Below, one piece after another: positions 25,503-38,379 of a stretch of 64,000 nt of DNA. A program made the translations under genes and the position numbers. Location of the stretch: the NCBI GenBank assembly GCA_013399875.1, contig VXAZ01008133.1, positions 435,168 to 499,167 on the forward strand, given 5' to 3'. Below the pieces are notes generated by a model. It was not told the DNA's origin. It saw only the letters and a program-made list of their open reading frames with translations, and did not search any database. This stretch comes from Gymnorhina tibicen (taxonomy: Eukaryota; Chordata; Aves; Passeriformes; Artamidae). The stretch's first letter is position 1, and each line of letters opens with the position of its first letter.

Positions 25503-25570
25503 GACAAGAGTTAAGGAAATATTAAGAGCTATCCACGAAATGGCTGAAGAAGCCGGCACAAAGAGAAGAG
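25503..25570 (+). other. candidate exon, gene unknown
   Basis: Acceptor tract caattttttattgttattacag ends at 25502. The next 68 bases are open after one base and read TRVKEILRAIHEMAEEAG then TKRR, a charged helical-looking stretch unlike the low-complexity frames around it. The donor gtcttc at 25571 is poor. The segment has two CpG sites in otherwise CpG-poor DNA. It needs two carried-over bases, which the 280-395 candidate supplies, and leaves one. No family is recognised. Confidence 0.2.
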
Positions 25571-26139
25571 GTCTTCTAAAAACACTTTGTTTTCATGCTG
25601 TGCAGTTCAGGATACAGTTTCCTTCTACTATTTGTGTGTTTGGTTTTCATATATGAAGCTGCTCATACTCCTTTTAAGAACACACATGCAATGCAATAAT
25701 AAAAATAATCAGTGATTCATCTTTTCTTACACGAAAGTCTATATAATTTTAGCCAAAGAATGATGGCACAGGAAAAGTTACCCACAGATGTTCTCAGTCT
25801 AATACTGACTCATGAGGAGAAAATTTAAAAACAATTGTGCAGAGTAATAATCTCCTGTCCACCTGTCTCTTAGCAAGGGAAGTGGTGGGTTTGATTATGG
25901 AAGTCTGAAGGCAGGAGGTGAATAAGAGAGAACTTACTCTGTTGAAGATCTGCAGAGACACTACTCCTTTTTCTTCAGGTTCTTACTGTAGTTGGCTGTG
26001 GTAGGTGGACTGGCATTGAAGAACTGTACTGCCTGGAAGGAGAGAGATTACCATTCTTTTCAGTTGGTCCTGCAGCAGGATCAAGTACTTTCATCAAACT
26101 TTTCCTGAGAAACCTCAGTTAGTGACATACCCCAGCGCT

Positions 26140-26935
26140 TCTTGAGGTTATGCTTCACTGACTTTCCATAGTTTGCCTACATCTTTCTAAGAATTATGAT
26201 GTCCAAACCTGTATAAAGTACAGTAAGAGATGGGAAAAAGTAATTATCAGTTGCTCACATGCAGGTGCTGCCACGTGTGCACACATCCAACTACGCGCAC
26301 TGCGTGTGCTTGCAAGTGTATTTCAGTGAGATGTGTTTTTCAAAGATCCAACAAAATTTACACTTTTGATTTGTATTCTCTATTCATTGATACCCTGTGT
26401 AATGGTTTACTGCTGGTCCATTTTGTGTTCATGTCTATCATGTGCCTTTTCTAAATGTAGCACTTTTGATTTGTCTTTATTGATTTCTGATCACATCTTC
26501 CGTTTTTCAAAAGCATTTGGAAATCTGTCCTTTAAGGTGCTGCTAGCTTCTACCAGCATTCTATTATCTGCTGATTTTAAAAATACTTACTTGGAGTCAC
26601 TAGGATTCTTATGAAAATACCAGATAGAAACAGATTAAACAAATGTCTCTGGGTTACATTTGTAATATATATATACGGTTTGGGAGAGCTGTTAAAAATA
26701 TCTTTTTTAGAACAATTGCTCTCTAATGTCAATAATTTTTGTGTCCAGCTTATAATGATTATGTCTGGACAGTATTTTGTTATATATGGCCTCAACTGCA
26801 GAACATGTTTAAAATCTGTCTAATCTCAAGCTTGTATCACATCTACTGTTACCTCCCATCCATGAAGCTGGTTAGCACCCTCTCAGTGAAATAATTCAGA
26901 TGACTTTGAAGGGATCAATAATTTTTTCTCTATCT
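26140..26935 (-). mobile_element. ancient L3-like (CR1-group) LINE relic
   Basis: Several blocks on the + strand line up in order with the reverse complement of old CR1/L3-type LINE ORF2. The gtccaaacctgtataaagtac segment near 26201-26221 resembles 'cccaaaactgaacacagtactcc'. Then come tttgatttgtctttattgat near 26465-26485, tctgctgattttaaaaatac near 26567-26586 ('tctgcaaattttatgagtat'), and atcacatctactgttacctc plus ccatccatgaag near 26836-26866 ('ccacatctaccgcttcccc...'). The copy is far more diverged than the CR1s in this window and has no open frame. The stretch 26235-26430 does not align clearly and may be an insertion. Confidence 0.6.
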
Positions 26936-28774
26936 TCTTTTATCTTCTTGAAATTTGTTTGTGCAATACTGGGTTCTAGAATCTTTTCAGGTTTCACTGG
27001 TAGACTGTAACTTGAAGGTGGGACTTAGGCCACTTGGGGGGAGACTGGAGAGGGTTTGTTCTAAGTTTGGTTGATTGTTTTTTTCTTTTCTACTTCTTTT
27101 GATTTTCTTTATTCTGATCTTTTAGAAATAATGAGACAACAGATCCTACTCTGTTATGTCTTTCTCCATAATTTTCAGCATGACTTTTTGAGTTCGTTTT
27201 TTTCATTCCTTTTGTTGCTTTATTTCCTCTCCTTGTTTGTAGCAATGGCATGTGTGTCTTGTATCACTGCAGGTCTCATTGATCACTGATACAGGACATG
27301 GATAAAAACTTTTTTTTAGTGAGACAAGCTGACAGAATGTGTAGAAGAAATTTTCTTTGCTTTTGCATGTTTTGTAACTTCGGAAAGGCACAGTTAGGCT
27401 CATAGCAGTAAGATTTCAAAGGTTACCGTCAGAATATTAAGAGTTCATTTGTCACAGCTTATATACTAGGTGGAATGGCAATAAACAGGTCAGTTCAAAA
27501 GGGAAATGAGATCCAAACTTTTGCTTCTCTGAAATGTAAAATTAGAGGTGATTACATAGTAAAAACGTCATCATTCTAGCCTTTTGAACTGCAGGCCATT
27601 AAAATGACTCTTTAGAAGATTGAGGCAGGACAAGGGGGACTTTGTCCTGGATTGTTACATCAAAACATATTAAGGAAATCCTTTTATCCTGAATGACTGT
27701 GACTTTGGTATTGGGTAGGATGGCCTATGAGAGGCCTTTTCTTGGTGTTTAATAAATTTGTGCATAATTACTTAACTCTTCTTGTATATTGCAAGATGGA
27801 GAATTTCACCCTAAAATAAAACTGCAAAATTAGAACCAGTGAAAGCAGGGTGGATTTTTTTCAGGTCTGTCATATAAGCTGGGCCCTCTTGCCCACCAAC
27901 AGATAATGAGAACAGAAACCAGTATATTTATACCAATTGGTACTATCTCTTTAAAATTCAATGTTTTATCTTTTACCTTTCAGTTTGCTTTATAGGTCAC
28001 TTAATTTTTGTTACTTTCCTTTGTTATGAGCTAAAAACAGAATATTGCTGAATATGCTAAAATAGATGTATATTTTTTAAGGCTGGCATTTAAGCAGACA
28101 AAGAATCATGGTTAATGCTGCTGTGATAATAAATAGTACTATAATTGATTGTTGATAGAAACCCTTAAAATACATTTTTATGGTTGAAATGTACTTTGGA
28201 TAAACAGTGTGCAGTTTGCCTATTAAAATAATTCACTATATACCATGGTTTCTTTGAGTATTAAGGAAGTAGGACTTTTCCAACAACAGTAATTGGTTGA
28301 CACTGCTTGACCTTAATGCAAAGCTACAGTATTTAATGAACAAACGGAGGGAATAAAGTTTTGATAAATAAGGCAATTTTCATGAAACCTTTAGAAATAT
28401 GCTTGAAGTCTTTTAGTGTTAGATTGACGGTTTCTTCTTTTGTGAAAAGAATAAGTGAATAATTTAAGGCTATATTTCATGTTTTCAGATCTTCATTCTG
28501 TCATATAAATAATAGACTGTGAAATGCAGCAGCTCCTGCATTCACAGATTTAATAGACCTGTACAAGAGAGTATCTTGCTTGGCTTCTGGCATCTTAAAA
28601 TGCTCTTTTGTGTGTGTGTATACCTGAGAAGCTATGCAGAATTGGAACTCTCTTCAGTAACCAAATTCCATACTTTAAACATGGCACATATTCTGTTTTT
28701 AAAGGAATTATTCTTCTTAAAATATTTTCATTACATCTTGATGTTGATGTTAGTATTTTTGGGTTTTAATTCTG

Positions 28775-28804
28775 TATTATGATGGACAGTATTATGATGG
28801 ACAG
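28775..28804. repeat. 15-base tandem duplication
   Basis: Two adjacent perfect copies of tattatgatggacag occupy 28775-28789 and 28790-28804. This is a simple slippage or duplication product. Confidence 0.95.
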
Positions 28805-29565
28805 ATGTCAAAAAAACAGCACATGGCTATTTGAAATTAAAGTCCAATTTAAAATTTATTTACTTAAAGAGAGACTGTGTAAAAAGCATTCAGGTTTGAA
28901 TCCCTCAGCATAGGTCTTTGAAACATCATTGAATCTTGATGAGAAATTAATCAAATGTATTTACTAAAATAGTGAAATATTAAAGTAATTTCTATTGTTT
29001 ACTACATGTATTCTTAGTTTATTTTTTTTTTAATGGGAACAGTATTGGGGGAGGAAGAACAGACAATACTAAAATTAGGCTTGTTTCTTTTCTTTGTTCC
29101 CATCCCCTGTTCCTCCTCCTGCCCTTTAGTTTAATGTCTGTTGAAAGGAGAGTGAAGACTTACTGAGAACAAGTGGCAAAGCACTGGGATGTTTTCTTGT
29201 TCTTAGTCTTCCAAGCAGAACATAGTTGTGTGACTAGTGGACCATAGGAAGCATAAATACTTCTTTGGAAGATATGCACAATTTTACCTGTTTTGTTACC
29301 TTGAAGAAGTAGCTTCTCTTTACAGGTTTAAGGCAAATTACCTGCATTTTCTTCCTGATACCTACTTTAAATATTGGAGTAATTCTAGTTGTTATGAACC
29401 TTCTACTAGCATATGATAGGAACTCCTGCTTTCCTCCAGCCTGTGTGGGAATGGAGGCATTTGTGCAAGTAAGGAAATACCTTTATTCGTATATTGAATA
29501 ATATTTACAGACTATTTTCTGTAAATGATGTTCAAGATGGTCTGCATTCGCCATGGTATTGATTT

Positions 29566-29640
29566 ATGCGGTCCTCATGTAGGTTCCAGAAATGTCTAGT
29601 AGGGATCTTTCAAAGTGAGATGTCTACATGAGGATGCCAT
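29566..29640. repeat. inverted repeat able to form a hairpin
   Basis: tcctcatgtag at 29572-29582 is the exact reverse complement of ctacatgagga at 29624-29634. A G-T wobble adds one outer pair, and after a 2x2 internal loop atg/cat (29566-29568 with 29638-29640) extends the stem. The enclosed loop is 41 bases. The size is in the range of a small precursor hairpin, but the stem is shorter than a typical animal pre-miRNA. Confidence 0.7.
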
Positions 29641-30988
29641 CACTTTTGCTAAAATACAGGCAGATTCTTTCTGTTTGTGCTTACAAATAGTTTAGCTCAT
29701 ATACTGAAGTTACTTTTTCTTACTCTTGAAGAGAAATAATCTTTTTATCTTTTGTCATGGTAATAAAAAGCTTAATGTAATAGTCTATTCTGTTTCATAG
29801 GTTACTCTGGTAACTTACTAATATCTTCATTTGTTTTCATTTTCTGATATAATTTCCTTCATATTCACAGTAAGTCCATCTTTTGATTTCAGCTAGACCA
29901 AATGCTCGAATGGAGATCATACTTTTTCCATTCTCCCTACTCTGTCCAACTCATGTGTAACTCAGGAAACATCAGTGCAGGCATAGAGACCATTTTGCAG
30001 TTTAACTTGTTGAAAACAACTGTCAAAACTGTAGGAATCACACAAAAATCTTTGTGCTGAACTGGTGTGAAATACATTGTCATCACCTCTGTTTTCAGAA
30101 CTTACATAGAGTAATATTTTCTATTTATTTTGCTGCATGAACATTACTTAAGCCATTGGCTGGGGATGTTTCTTTGTTTCAGTAAGAATTTACAGAATTA
30201 GTATGGTAAATATATTGATTTTATTAAACAAACCAGTCACTGACTGGGTCCACCTGTGACTGAGTTGGCTTGTGATCCTTGAGCAATGCATTTGTTATTA
30301 TTCATTGTTCAGTACAAACAAGACTGTTGTCTCACTGTAGTAAGTCCTCTGCAAATATACAGAGTTTGGGGGGAAATGCAGAAAGAAGGGTATAAAAAGG
30401 AAAGGAAGGAAGTAGGAATGCAGAACAGCAAGGATGCTTTGCTAGTGGCTAAATGGATACATTTGCTAATGCTGATGGTTTCTTTTAAATTCTGAAATGG
30501 TTACTGTTCTTTATTTAGTCAGTGTGCCTTTTTTTGCTTAATTTGTTAACACCTATAGAAATTAGAAAGAACACTAGTTATGACAAATGGACTATGTAAT
30601 TTGAAAATTGTATTTTGTCACATGTTTTAGTCTCAAAACCTAGTTGAAATCAATTGTCCAAACATTCACTTAACATATTAATAAGTAATACAGGAATACT
30701 CTAAGCCCTCTTGAATTAGATATATTACATCTTGTTACAAAATTTAATGCCAGGCTTAATAACTCAAAGTATGCGCTAGAATAAAAATACATTTATGTGC
30801 TAGTATGTTGCAATTAGGATGCTAATCCAAATTACAACAAAAACCCTAAACCCACTATTCAGTTGGAACTGTTTAATATACTCAAGAGTAGACAATTACC
30901 TTTAATTTAATTTCTTAAAGAAGAAATCCCAATTTATTTTTTTTTACAAGTGGGTATGTTTTTTGTGGTATATTTCTAAATATTACAA

Positions 30989-31035
30989 CACTGTAATACT
31001 ACAGTGTCAGATTACACTGTAATCTGACTACAGTG
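30989..31035. repeat. nested inverted and direct repeat
   Basis: CACTGTA occurs at 30989-30995 and 31015-31021, and its reverse complement TACAGTG at 31000-31006 and 31029-31035. The two hairpin units are therefore tandemly arrayed. Between and overlapping them, gtcagattaca (31006-31016) and tgtaatctgac (31018-31028) form a perfect 11-bp inverted repeat around a single central base. Confidence 0.92.
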
Positions 31036-34000
31036 GTTGTATTTCAAGAGCTATTTGGGTATTTACCTGCAAATATTAGGACTTTTAAAAAAAAGTGTCT
31101 AGGTGGTTGTGTTGTTACAGTTTCTGGTGAAAACACTATAGAAACAGTAAAGTACCACCTTTTCAAAAAGGGAAGATGGTGTTTCCAATTCAACACTATT
31201 AGCTTTGCATATTTATAATAGGAAATTTTTTTTTAAATATCATTTTATTCTATCGTGAACAGACTTTAATTATCTCACAGTAGCTGAAAAACTGCATAAA
31301 CATGTTTTGAAGAGGTTTTGCTTGAAAATTTTTTTTTGTGATTTACAAGATTTTTGAACAGTTAAAAGAGAATTAATAAAAGATAGGTGGTTGATCAGTT
31401 GCTGATATTTAATTTGTTAAATTTCTCTTAGAACAGTAACCTTCAACATTTTTAGTGTGTTTATAACCAGCTATAGTGTGGTGTTGAACCCTATACAATT
31501 TTTTGTGGTCTTATTAATAATGAATGAACAACTTCCTAGAAAGTATATCTAAAATACCGAATTACTGAAATGTGTAAGATACATGTTTTTAAGACGTTCA
31601 TTCACAAGAGGAGAAATTGAAAATAATGCTGAGAAATAGCCAAGAATCACATGTTGATAAAACTTTCAGGTTGAATACTGAATAATTCTTCATAATGCTC
31701 AAGTTGTTAGTGTTGTCTCTCTGCTATTATTGTCGTCTTAGAAATTAATAAATTGAACCACATGGACTTACTTTACATGTTGTTTCTATCTCTCCTGATA
31801 CATGATTATGTGAAATACAATATTTACGTGACTTGAAAAAGCTTAAGCTAGTTTCAGTCACTTTTGTTTTTGTTATTTTGAAATGTCTAGAAAAAATCCA
31901 GTGCCTTAGGTCTTGAATCCTTAAATCAAATCCTGTTAGATCAAACAAAAAAACTACAAGTATTTTAGTATTTTTTCATCTAGTATATTCTCCATCCGAA
32001 GGTCAATTCCAGAAGTCTGGTACCAGGACTGCCTCTCCAGCTTCCTCATTGCTCCTGGTGGCTGGGCCATATCCCAACGCTATTTTCCTGTTGAATGTGT
32101 TGAGAATATCCTTGTAAAGACAACTGTCTCCTTTGTGTTTGAGCACCTGCCACTATGTGAGCTAATTTTTTTGTACTTTTTAAAAAAAGCAAACTGAGTT
32201 TGCCTCATTTTCATTAATGTCATAGTTACACATTTAACATCTATAAAAATGTTTGTGATGTGTCTCCTGCAGTTGTCCAAAAACTATTTTCATACCATTT
32301 CTGTATCAAAAGAAATCTTACTTTACAAACATAGGTTCTTTTCTCCCCAGTTTGCTGCATTAAATTTTAAAAGACAAGTGAAAATAGTGACTGTCGTGTT
32401 TGGTTTTAAAACTGATGGATAACTGTATTGCAGTCTGCTTCCCACAGAACTGGTGAAACACAGACAGTGTCAGTGGGAGCTTTTCTTTGCTTTCTCCCAT
32501 AATATGCCCTAAGTCCCGACCTGAAGGGGCAATTCACTCTCTAATTTAAACCTCTCCTTAACATTAACAACATGGCAGTGTTTAGTAATGATACAGTGTT
32601 TACTGTTAAAGACTTGCCAATTTGGCCTTAAATAGCTAGACTATATTACCTCAATTTGCCATATTCCCTCTGTTTAGTTTGGAATTACCTTGCAAATGTT
32701 AAGGTGATAGTATTGAATTGTATAAAGGAATTATAAATTGGAAGTCCTAGCAATGTGGATTTAAAGTTCTAGTATTGGTCTACAGAAACACACAAGTTCA
32801 AGTAGTTAAAGGTCAGTAAACTCATTTTAATTTTTACTTTTTTTTTTTTTTTGCTTTTACCGACTTCCATCAGTGACTTCAATTAGTTATTTTTCCTTCC
32901 TATTCTCTGGATAATTTAAAACTCCTTCTGAAGTGAATTTTTAAGACGTATATGAGCTTGTATATGTAGTTTCTGTACCTTTTAAGTGTAGTTCATTTTT
33001 TCCAGTGTTGCAATAAAGTACAGAACACTATCCAGTACATTAAAGAAATAGAGCCTATGCATCAGAACAATTTTCATGCCTCACTCAGTTCTTAATGTAA
33101 ATTAGTAGGAACATTGGTTATCCATTTGAGAAATTGAGTTGGTATAAAAATAAAAATGCACTTATGGTATGTGGTGCTTTGTGTATCATCTTGGGAGTGT
33201 TTTGCTGTTTATCTGTCACTTGCATTAGAAAAAGCAGTCACTGGCTGCAGGTGACATTAAAAATTAAAGGTTAACCTCAATTTCTTTACTGACCAGACGT
33301 GGGGCAGAAAGTTCTTCTGGATGTGTGCCTGGATTTTGGAACTGTCAAATAGAGTTGCGAAGTAAAGACTGGTGCTTTTGGTGGCTAAGTCTTTTTGTAT
33401 GTGCATGTGTGATTATATGATTTCACCATTTCCAAGTGTTTAGACTTCTTCTTATAGGTTATATCAAGATTGTTTTTCATTGCATCCAACTTTGTGAAAT
33501 TAAAAAATTACATCATAACACTGTAATAAGTCATTATAATGAACTCGTTTTACTGATCTACATCATTTTAGGAATGTCTTTTTATTTTGTTGCTTAGAAA
33601 AACTAATTAAAATAGCTTTCTTTCCTTTTACTAGAGAATACATGTCCTTCAAAAACCAGTTAAAATTGTTCTTGAAAATTGCCTTAGCAGCTTTTGAATA
33701 TTCTTGTTAACTCAATGTACATTTAACGTAAGACAAGCTTTATGTACTCATGAACAAACCTGGGAGATCTTTCTTTATGTTTCCGACAAACTCGTCTTCT
33801 CCCTAATAGTGCCTTCAAGGTGAGCCAAGTTCAGTAGCATGAGCTTCCCTCGTCTATCACTCCAAATTTTGGAGGCAGAATTCAGGCTGGTGAAAGAAGG
33901 CTTCAGGCAGCAGGGGTTTCCCTGTAACCTGCTAGATATCTTTCCTTTGTTAAAGAGGTATTGTGCTTGTTCAGTCATAGACCAGGCTACAGGCAAGTCT

Positions 34001-36079
34001 TGATATTTGAGACGCAAACTGGAAGCTGTGGCTGCTGCTCTTACCTTCCATCTCATCTCTTGATTTTCTTAGCCATGCAGTAAGGTAGTATGCATATAGT
34101 GAGTAGATCTGGTGCTTCTTGTTGGCTAATGAAGGAAAATGAGGAGACAAGAAAGAAAAATGAAATTGTCTGCTCTGTCTTCATGATTCAAATAGACTGC
34201 CAAGCTGCATCTGTTTTCTTGCCTCATCCTCCATTTACCAAACAGTGAATCTCTTCTGTCCATGGCCATTTTCCCTCTTACAGCTCTTCATAGGAAAACA
34301 AGAAAATAGAAATTTCATTAAAGAAAGCAAGGCATATTGCTATTTAGAAAAGAAGATTGCAATTGACGTATTTGAGGAACCCTAGTATTTCAGATGTGTA
34401 TAATCTTATTAAAATTATATATCTATGTGCTTGCGTCATAGTAAGCTTGGCACAGTTGTTTCAGGACTGGTATACTGTAGATTGTTCTGACTACAAATTA
34501 AATCGTGTTAAGAATTCTTTGGTGGGAAAGTGATAATGCTTATTTTGTGTGCCTTACTTCTTATTCCTAATTTGTTAAACCTATACTTAAGACACGTAAT
34601 TTCTGTGAAGACAAAATATTTTTAAATGCCGGTTACTTACTTTCCTGTAGTTCCCTCTGCTTGAAATTTATCAGTGTTCTCTGAGCTTGGTTTCACTTAA
34701 TACTTCTTGGTTTCTTGTGTTTCAGATATTTTTATGTTCACATAATACTGAAACTGGTCAAACAAATTTCACTATTGAAGTGATTTATAAAGAAACTGAA
34801 ATGCTATATAGCTTTAAACATAGTTCCTTTGGCTTAGGGAGTAGTTAAATCCCATATAATAGTTGATAATTGTTGGCTTGCAGGCTGGTTCTAAAGTCTT
34901 TGTTTCATAAACTGGGTTATGAAGCATCAAGAAAACTGAATGTTGGGGTTTTTTCAGATGAAATATCTCAGGTAATTAAATACTTCAGGAAGTGTTTATA
35001 ATTTGAAATGCAGTGCTTTCTAAGAAGAAATCTTTTAAGTGATTTTATATATTGTCTTACAGGCTCTAGAATAGGTAGCATGTTATAATTTTTCAGTTAA
35101 TTTCAATTTAAGTAAACTTCTGTATCAGTCTAAAAAGCACTGGTGATTTGCAACTATATTACAGATGGCATCTTTTCTTAAATACTACAGTAGTCTCTGT
35201 TTTGCGGAGCAAGTGAATTACCCCTTTGTTACACTGTTACGCAGCTGGTAGAGGTCATCACACATCTGTATGAGCAGAACATTTAAGTATTTAAAAGACC
35301 CAACACCGGCATTCATTGCAGTGTTAATGTTGTTGCTGTTCCTACAGGGTTGGAGGTCCATTTGCTTTTGTTTAGCTTATGGCTGTATTGCAGAGATGGG
35401 CTCGAAAAAGACAGATATGCCTCTGATAAGGACGTAGATGTAGCAAAACTTGCAGGACATGCAGTTTCAAAGGGTGGAAGAACAGGTCCAGGATCAAGAG
35501 TTAATTTGCAAAGCACTGAAATCAGGTTATATCAGTTCCCCTCGAGGGTACATAATATCAAGTCGGGACTAGTAATTCCCATAGCTTTATTTTCAGTAGT
35601 GTCAGATTCTCCTGGTGAGGACTAGTGGTACTGTGTGTTATTAGCCCATTCTCTTCAGACATCCTGTTTGTGTTTCCTCTTTGTACCATGTTAGATTTAC
35701 CTACTTTATGTAGCTGACAAATTTGGTACTGCTTCACATCCTTGTTAGTTCAAGTTGCCTCTGGCAGTGGTCTTTGTGCACTGCATCTCCCTTCCCTTTG
35801 TCCCTGCCCCTGGCATGTTGCCCCATTTCCCTCCTGAGCCTCCTTTTGGGCAGCATGACTCTGAAGCCTGAGCTGGCCATGGACAGAGCCCAGCTGATTC
35901 TGGCAGAGCTTTTGCATTGTACTTGGTGCCTGCTTTATAGTTAATTTTCATTTTAACCACGAAGCCACCCTTGCCAGTACAGAGGAAGAGCTAACTTCTG
36001 CCTTGCAATACTGCAAAGTGGGCTCTATAACAAAGATGGAGACTTTTTACCAGGGCCTCTTTAGGCCTCTAAAAGTAAA

Positions 36080-36303
36080 GGTACATTTAGATGAAATCTA
36101 AGCAAGAAATTCTTTACAATCAGGGTGTTGAGACACAGAAATGGGTTGCCCAGAGAAACTGCAGATGCCCCGTCCTTGGAAGTGTTCAGGGCCAAGTTGG
36201 ATAGGACTTCGAGCAACCTAATTTAGTAGATGTCCACCTCTCTGCCCATGACAAGAGGCTGAACTAGATGTCCTTTCCAACCCAAACCAGTCTGTGATTC
36301 TAC
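36080..36303 (+). mobile_element. CR1 LINE 3'-end fragment, plus strand
   Basis: This is only the last ~220 bases of a CR1. The blocks aagaaattctttacaatcag, gggttgcccagagaaactg, gatgccccgtccttggaagt and tcctttccaacccaaaccag are characteristic of the CR1 ORF2 end and 3' untranslated region. The element ends at tctgtgattcta with no remaining tail repeat. It is strongly 5'-truncated, the usual state of CR1 copies. Confidence 0.92.
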
Positions 36304-38312
36304 TTGAGGACAGCAGCTTCTTTCCTTTGTTTTACCTGATTAGTATTATGTATGTCTCTTACAAAGTTTCATTATCTAATGTTTCCTCTGCATTTTGTTG
36401 ACTTTCAATCTTTTTCAGAGGCATTGCAGTGGTTACAAGTTCTGTTGATTAAACCTGGTCAAAAGACTTTAATTTGTGGTTTGGTTTTGTTTTCAGTAAG
36501 AGATAACTGCTACCTCATATGGCCATAAATGCTAATCAGAATTTGTTAAAAAGGATTTGTTAGAATTGTTCTTTAAGTATTAAAAGTGGCAGCGTTAAGC
36601 ATATCTGCATGAGAAAATGATGGAGGAGAGAAACAGTTGGGTTGCCAGCAGTGTATATAGTTAAAAACAAGATTGTAATGATGTTTTGGTGTATTTGAAG
36701 TGATCTTCCTACCATAGATGTGACAGTCACAGACAGTTGTCTCTGATGTGTTTAGAGCTGTGATAATGTTCCAGTAAAGTTTTAAGGACAAAAAAAATTT
36801 CTAAAATATTGGCTGTATTTTCCCTTAAAGGGAAGGGATGCTATTTCATGGCTATCCTCGGCTCTCTTTTCTTTCCCTCTCCTCCTCCTGAAGAATTCCG
36901 TGGGACTTACAGAGCTCTTTGCTTCCAGGACAAATTCTAAAGGAAGTTCGCAGAATTTTAGTGGGTTTTGCTCTTAAGTTATATGGATTTAAATGTCTAA
37001 ACATGTGCTGAATGATACTGACAGGTACCAGTGTAGATGCCAGCCATGTGCAGTTGGAGTCCGGTACTAGGGACTGATCTGCAATGCAAGCAGCAGCATT
37101 TCTCAGTTGTTGTGACTGGCCAGCATTTGTAATTTGATGGAAGGCAGATGAATAAAGCCAAATTAAAGTGACAGTGATGACCAACTGCCTAGTAATTTAA
37201 GACCCTCCACACATTGCTTAGTGCTATTTATTCAATAAACACATATAGTAAATATAGAACTTTATGCATTTCTTGAAAGTGATAGAATCCATGGTGGCCA
37301 TAAGTTATTGTATATTTCCAACACTCTGTTGTATTTGAATAAATTAATGTGAAACTTACAAAACTCAGAACTTTCTGAGCAGCTCCCTGTGGTTTTGTTC
37401 AAGCTTTCATTGCATGATGTACATTACATAAGTTTATATTAAACACTTTCCTTGGAACATAATTTCTACAGATTTGCAATTTTTAAAGAATTAAAATCTT
37501 GCCACCACTTTTTGCAGTAGTTTTCTCCTTATTATGTATCTGACCCTGTAAGATCTTTTCTCATAAGTGTTAATGTAGTAAGAGTTGATTCTGGTATGAA
37601 TGGTTCAACTAGATTTACAAGAAGTGGATGAATGTAGTTTTGTCATTTTTGTTAAGGAGCATGCATGCCTTAGGGTTAAAGAAAAGGTTACCTGTATCTT
37701 GAAACTTGCAGTACTTATCATCTTCTGCAAGGGAATTGTAGATCAGGTGCAAGAATTTCTCTATATTATAAATGTTCTAAACTTGTTTCGGCATATTGAT
37801 CTAGATTATTTTAAAATCCAGAAGTGTACTTTATAGTGGGATCCAAGCTGGATCTGAGGCAAAAATCATTATTTTCTGTCATTTGGCAGAGAGGAGTAAG
37901 GGATAGAAAAGGAAGAAAATGCTCTTCTTTTTAAATGAATGTATTCTTCCCATAAAATGTACCAACAAAAAGAAGATCAAGACACTCTTGCTTGGAGACA
38001 CTCATACCATCTGACAGGAAAGTGATTTTAATTAAGTTAAAATCCAGAAGCAACAATATTTCTTCCTGAGTAAATGGTTGGGAGACCTTAACTACACATT
38101 GCTCTTGAAAGCACAGATTGCACTTAGTTTCTTTTTGGTCTTTTAGACTCAGACTTTGGAAAGTATTTAACTTAGAGGAAGTAGCGGAATTCCTGAATTG
38201 ACAGGCTGTTACTGAGTTTTCTCCGTATAAATATAGCTACTTGAAAAGAATAGGAATTTAGTGAAATGTTTTGGGGTTGGGTATTTTTATTTTGGTTTGG
38301 TTTTTATAACAG

Positions 38313-38379
38313 AAAAGTCATCCAATACCTTCGCTGGATTTTGGCATCAAAATTTTAAAAAGCATTTGCTGTGTAAAAA
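38313..38379 (+). other. candidate exon with strong splice signals
   Basis: A long T-rich acceptor (ttggtttggtttttataacag, ending at 38312) and donor gtaagt at 38380 flank 67 bases. Two frames are open: one reads KSHPIPSLDFGIKILKSICC, the other begins KSSNTFAGFWHQNFKK. Because two frames are open in so short a segment, the coding evidence is weak even though the splice signals are good. Confidence 0.15.

Larger units (their letters stand above)
14649..26139. other. unique AT-rich sequence, no gene recognised
   Basis: About 11.5 kb of single-copy-looking DNA. It contains the MIR-like relic near 19.9 kb, an open frame with a signal-peptide-like start at 16335-16535, and a candidate exon at 25503-25570. 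Open frames at 17304-17528 and 17774-17977 have no recognisable motif. Duplicated ctgtatcttt occurs near 19410-19430. Confidence 0.5.
26936..36079. other. unique AT-rich sequence, no gene recognised
   Basis: About 9 kb without a recognisable gene. It contains the 15-base tandem duplication at 28775-28804, the hairpin at 29566-29640, the nested repeat at 30989-31035 and a 15-base T run at about 32838-32852. Open frames at 33775-34056 (-), 35350-35625 (+) and 35723-35944 (+) lie in slightly GC-richer DNA but show no family motif. Confidence 0.5.

Noticed and set aside
33775..34056. 93-codon minus-strand frame in slightly GC-richer DNA
   Set aside because: No recognisable domain, splice context or retroelement motif. 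Kept only as a mention within the unique region.
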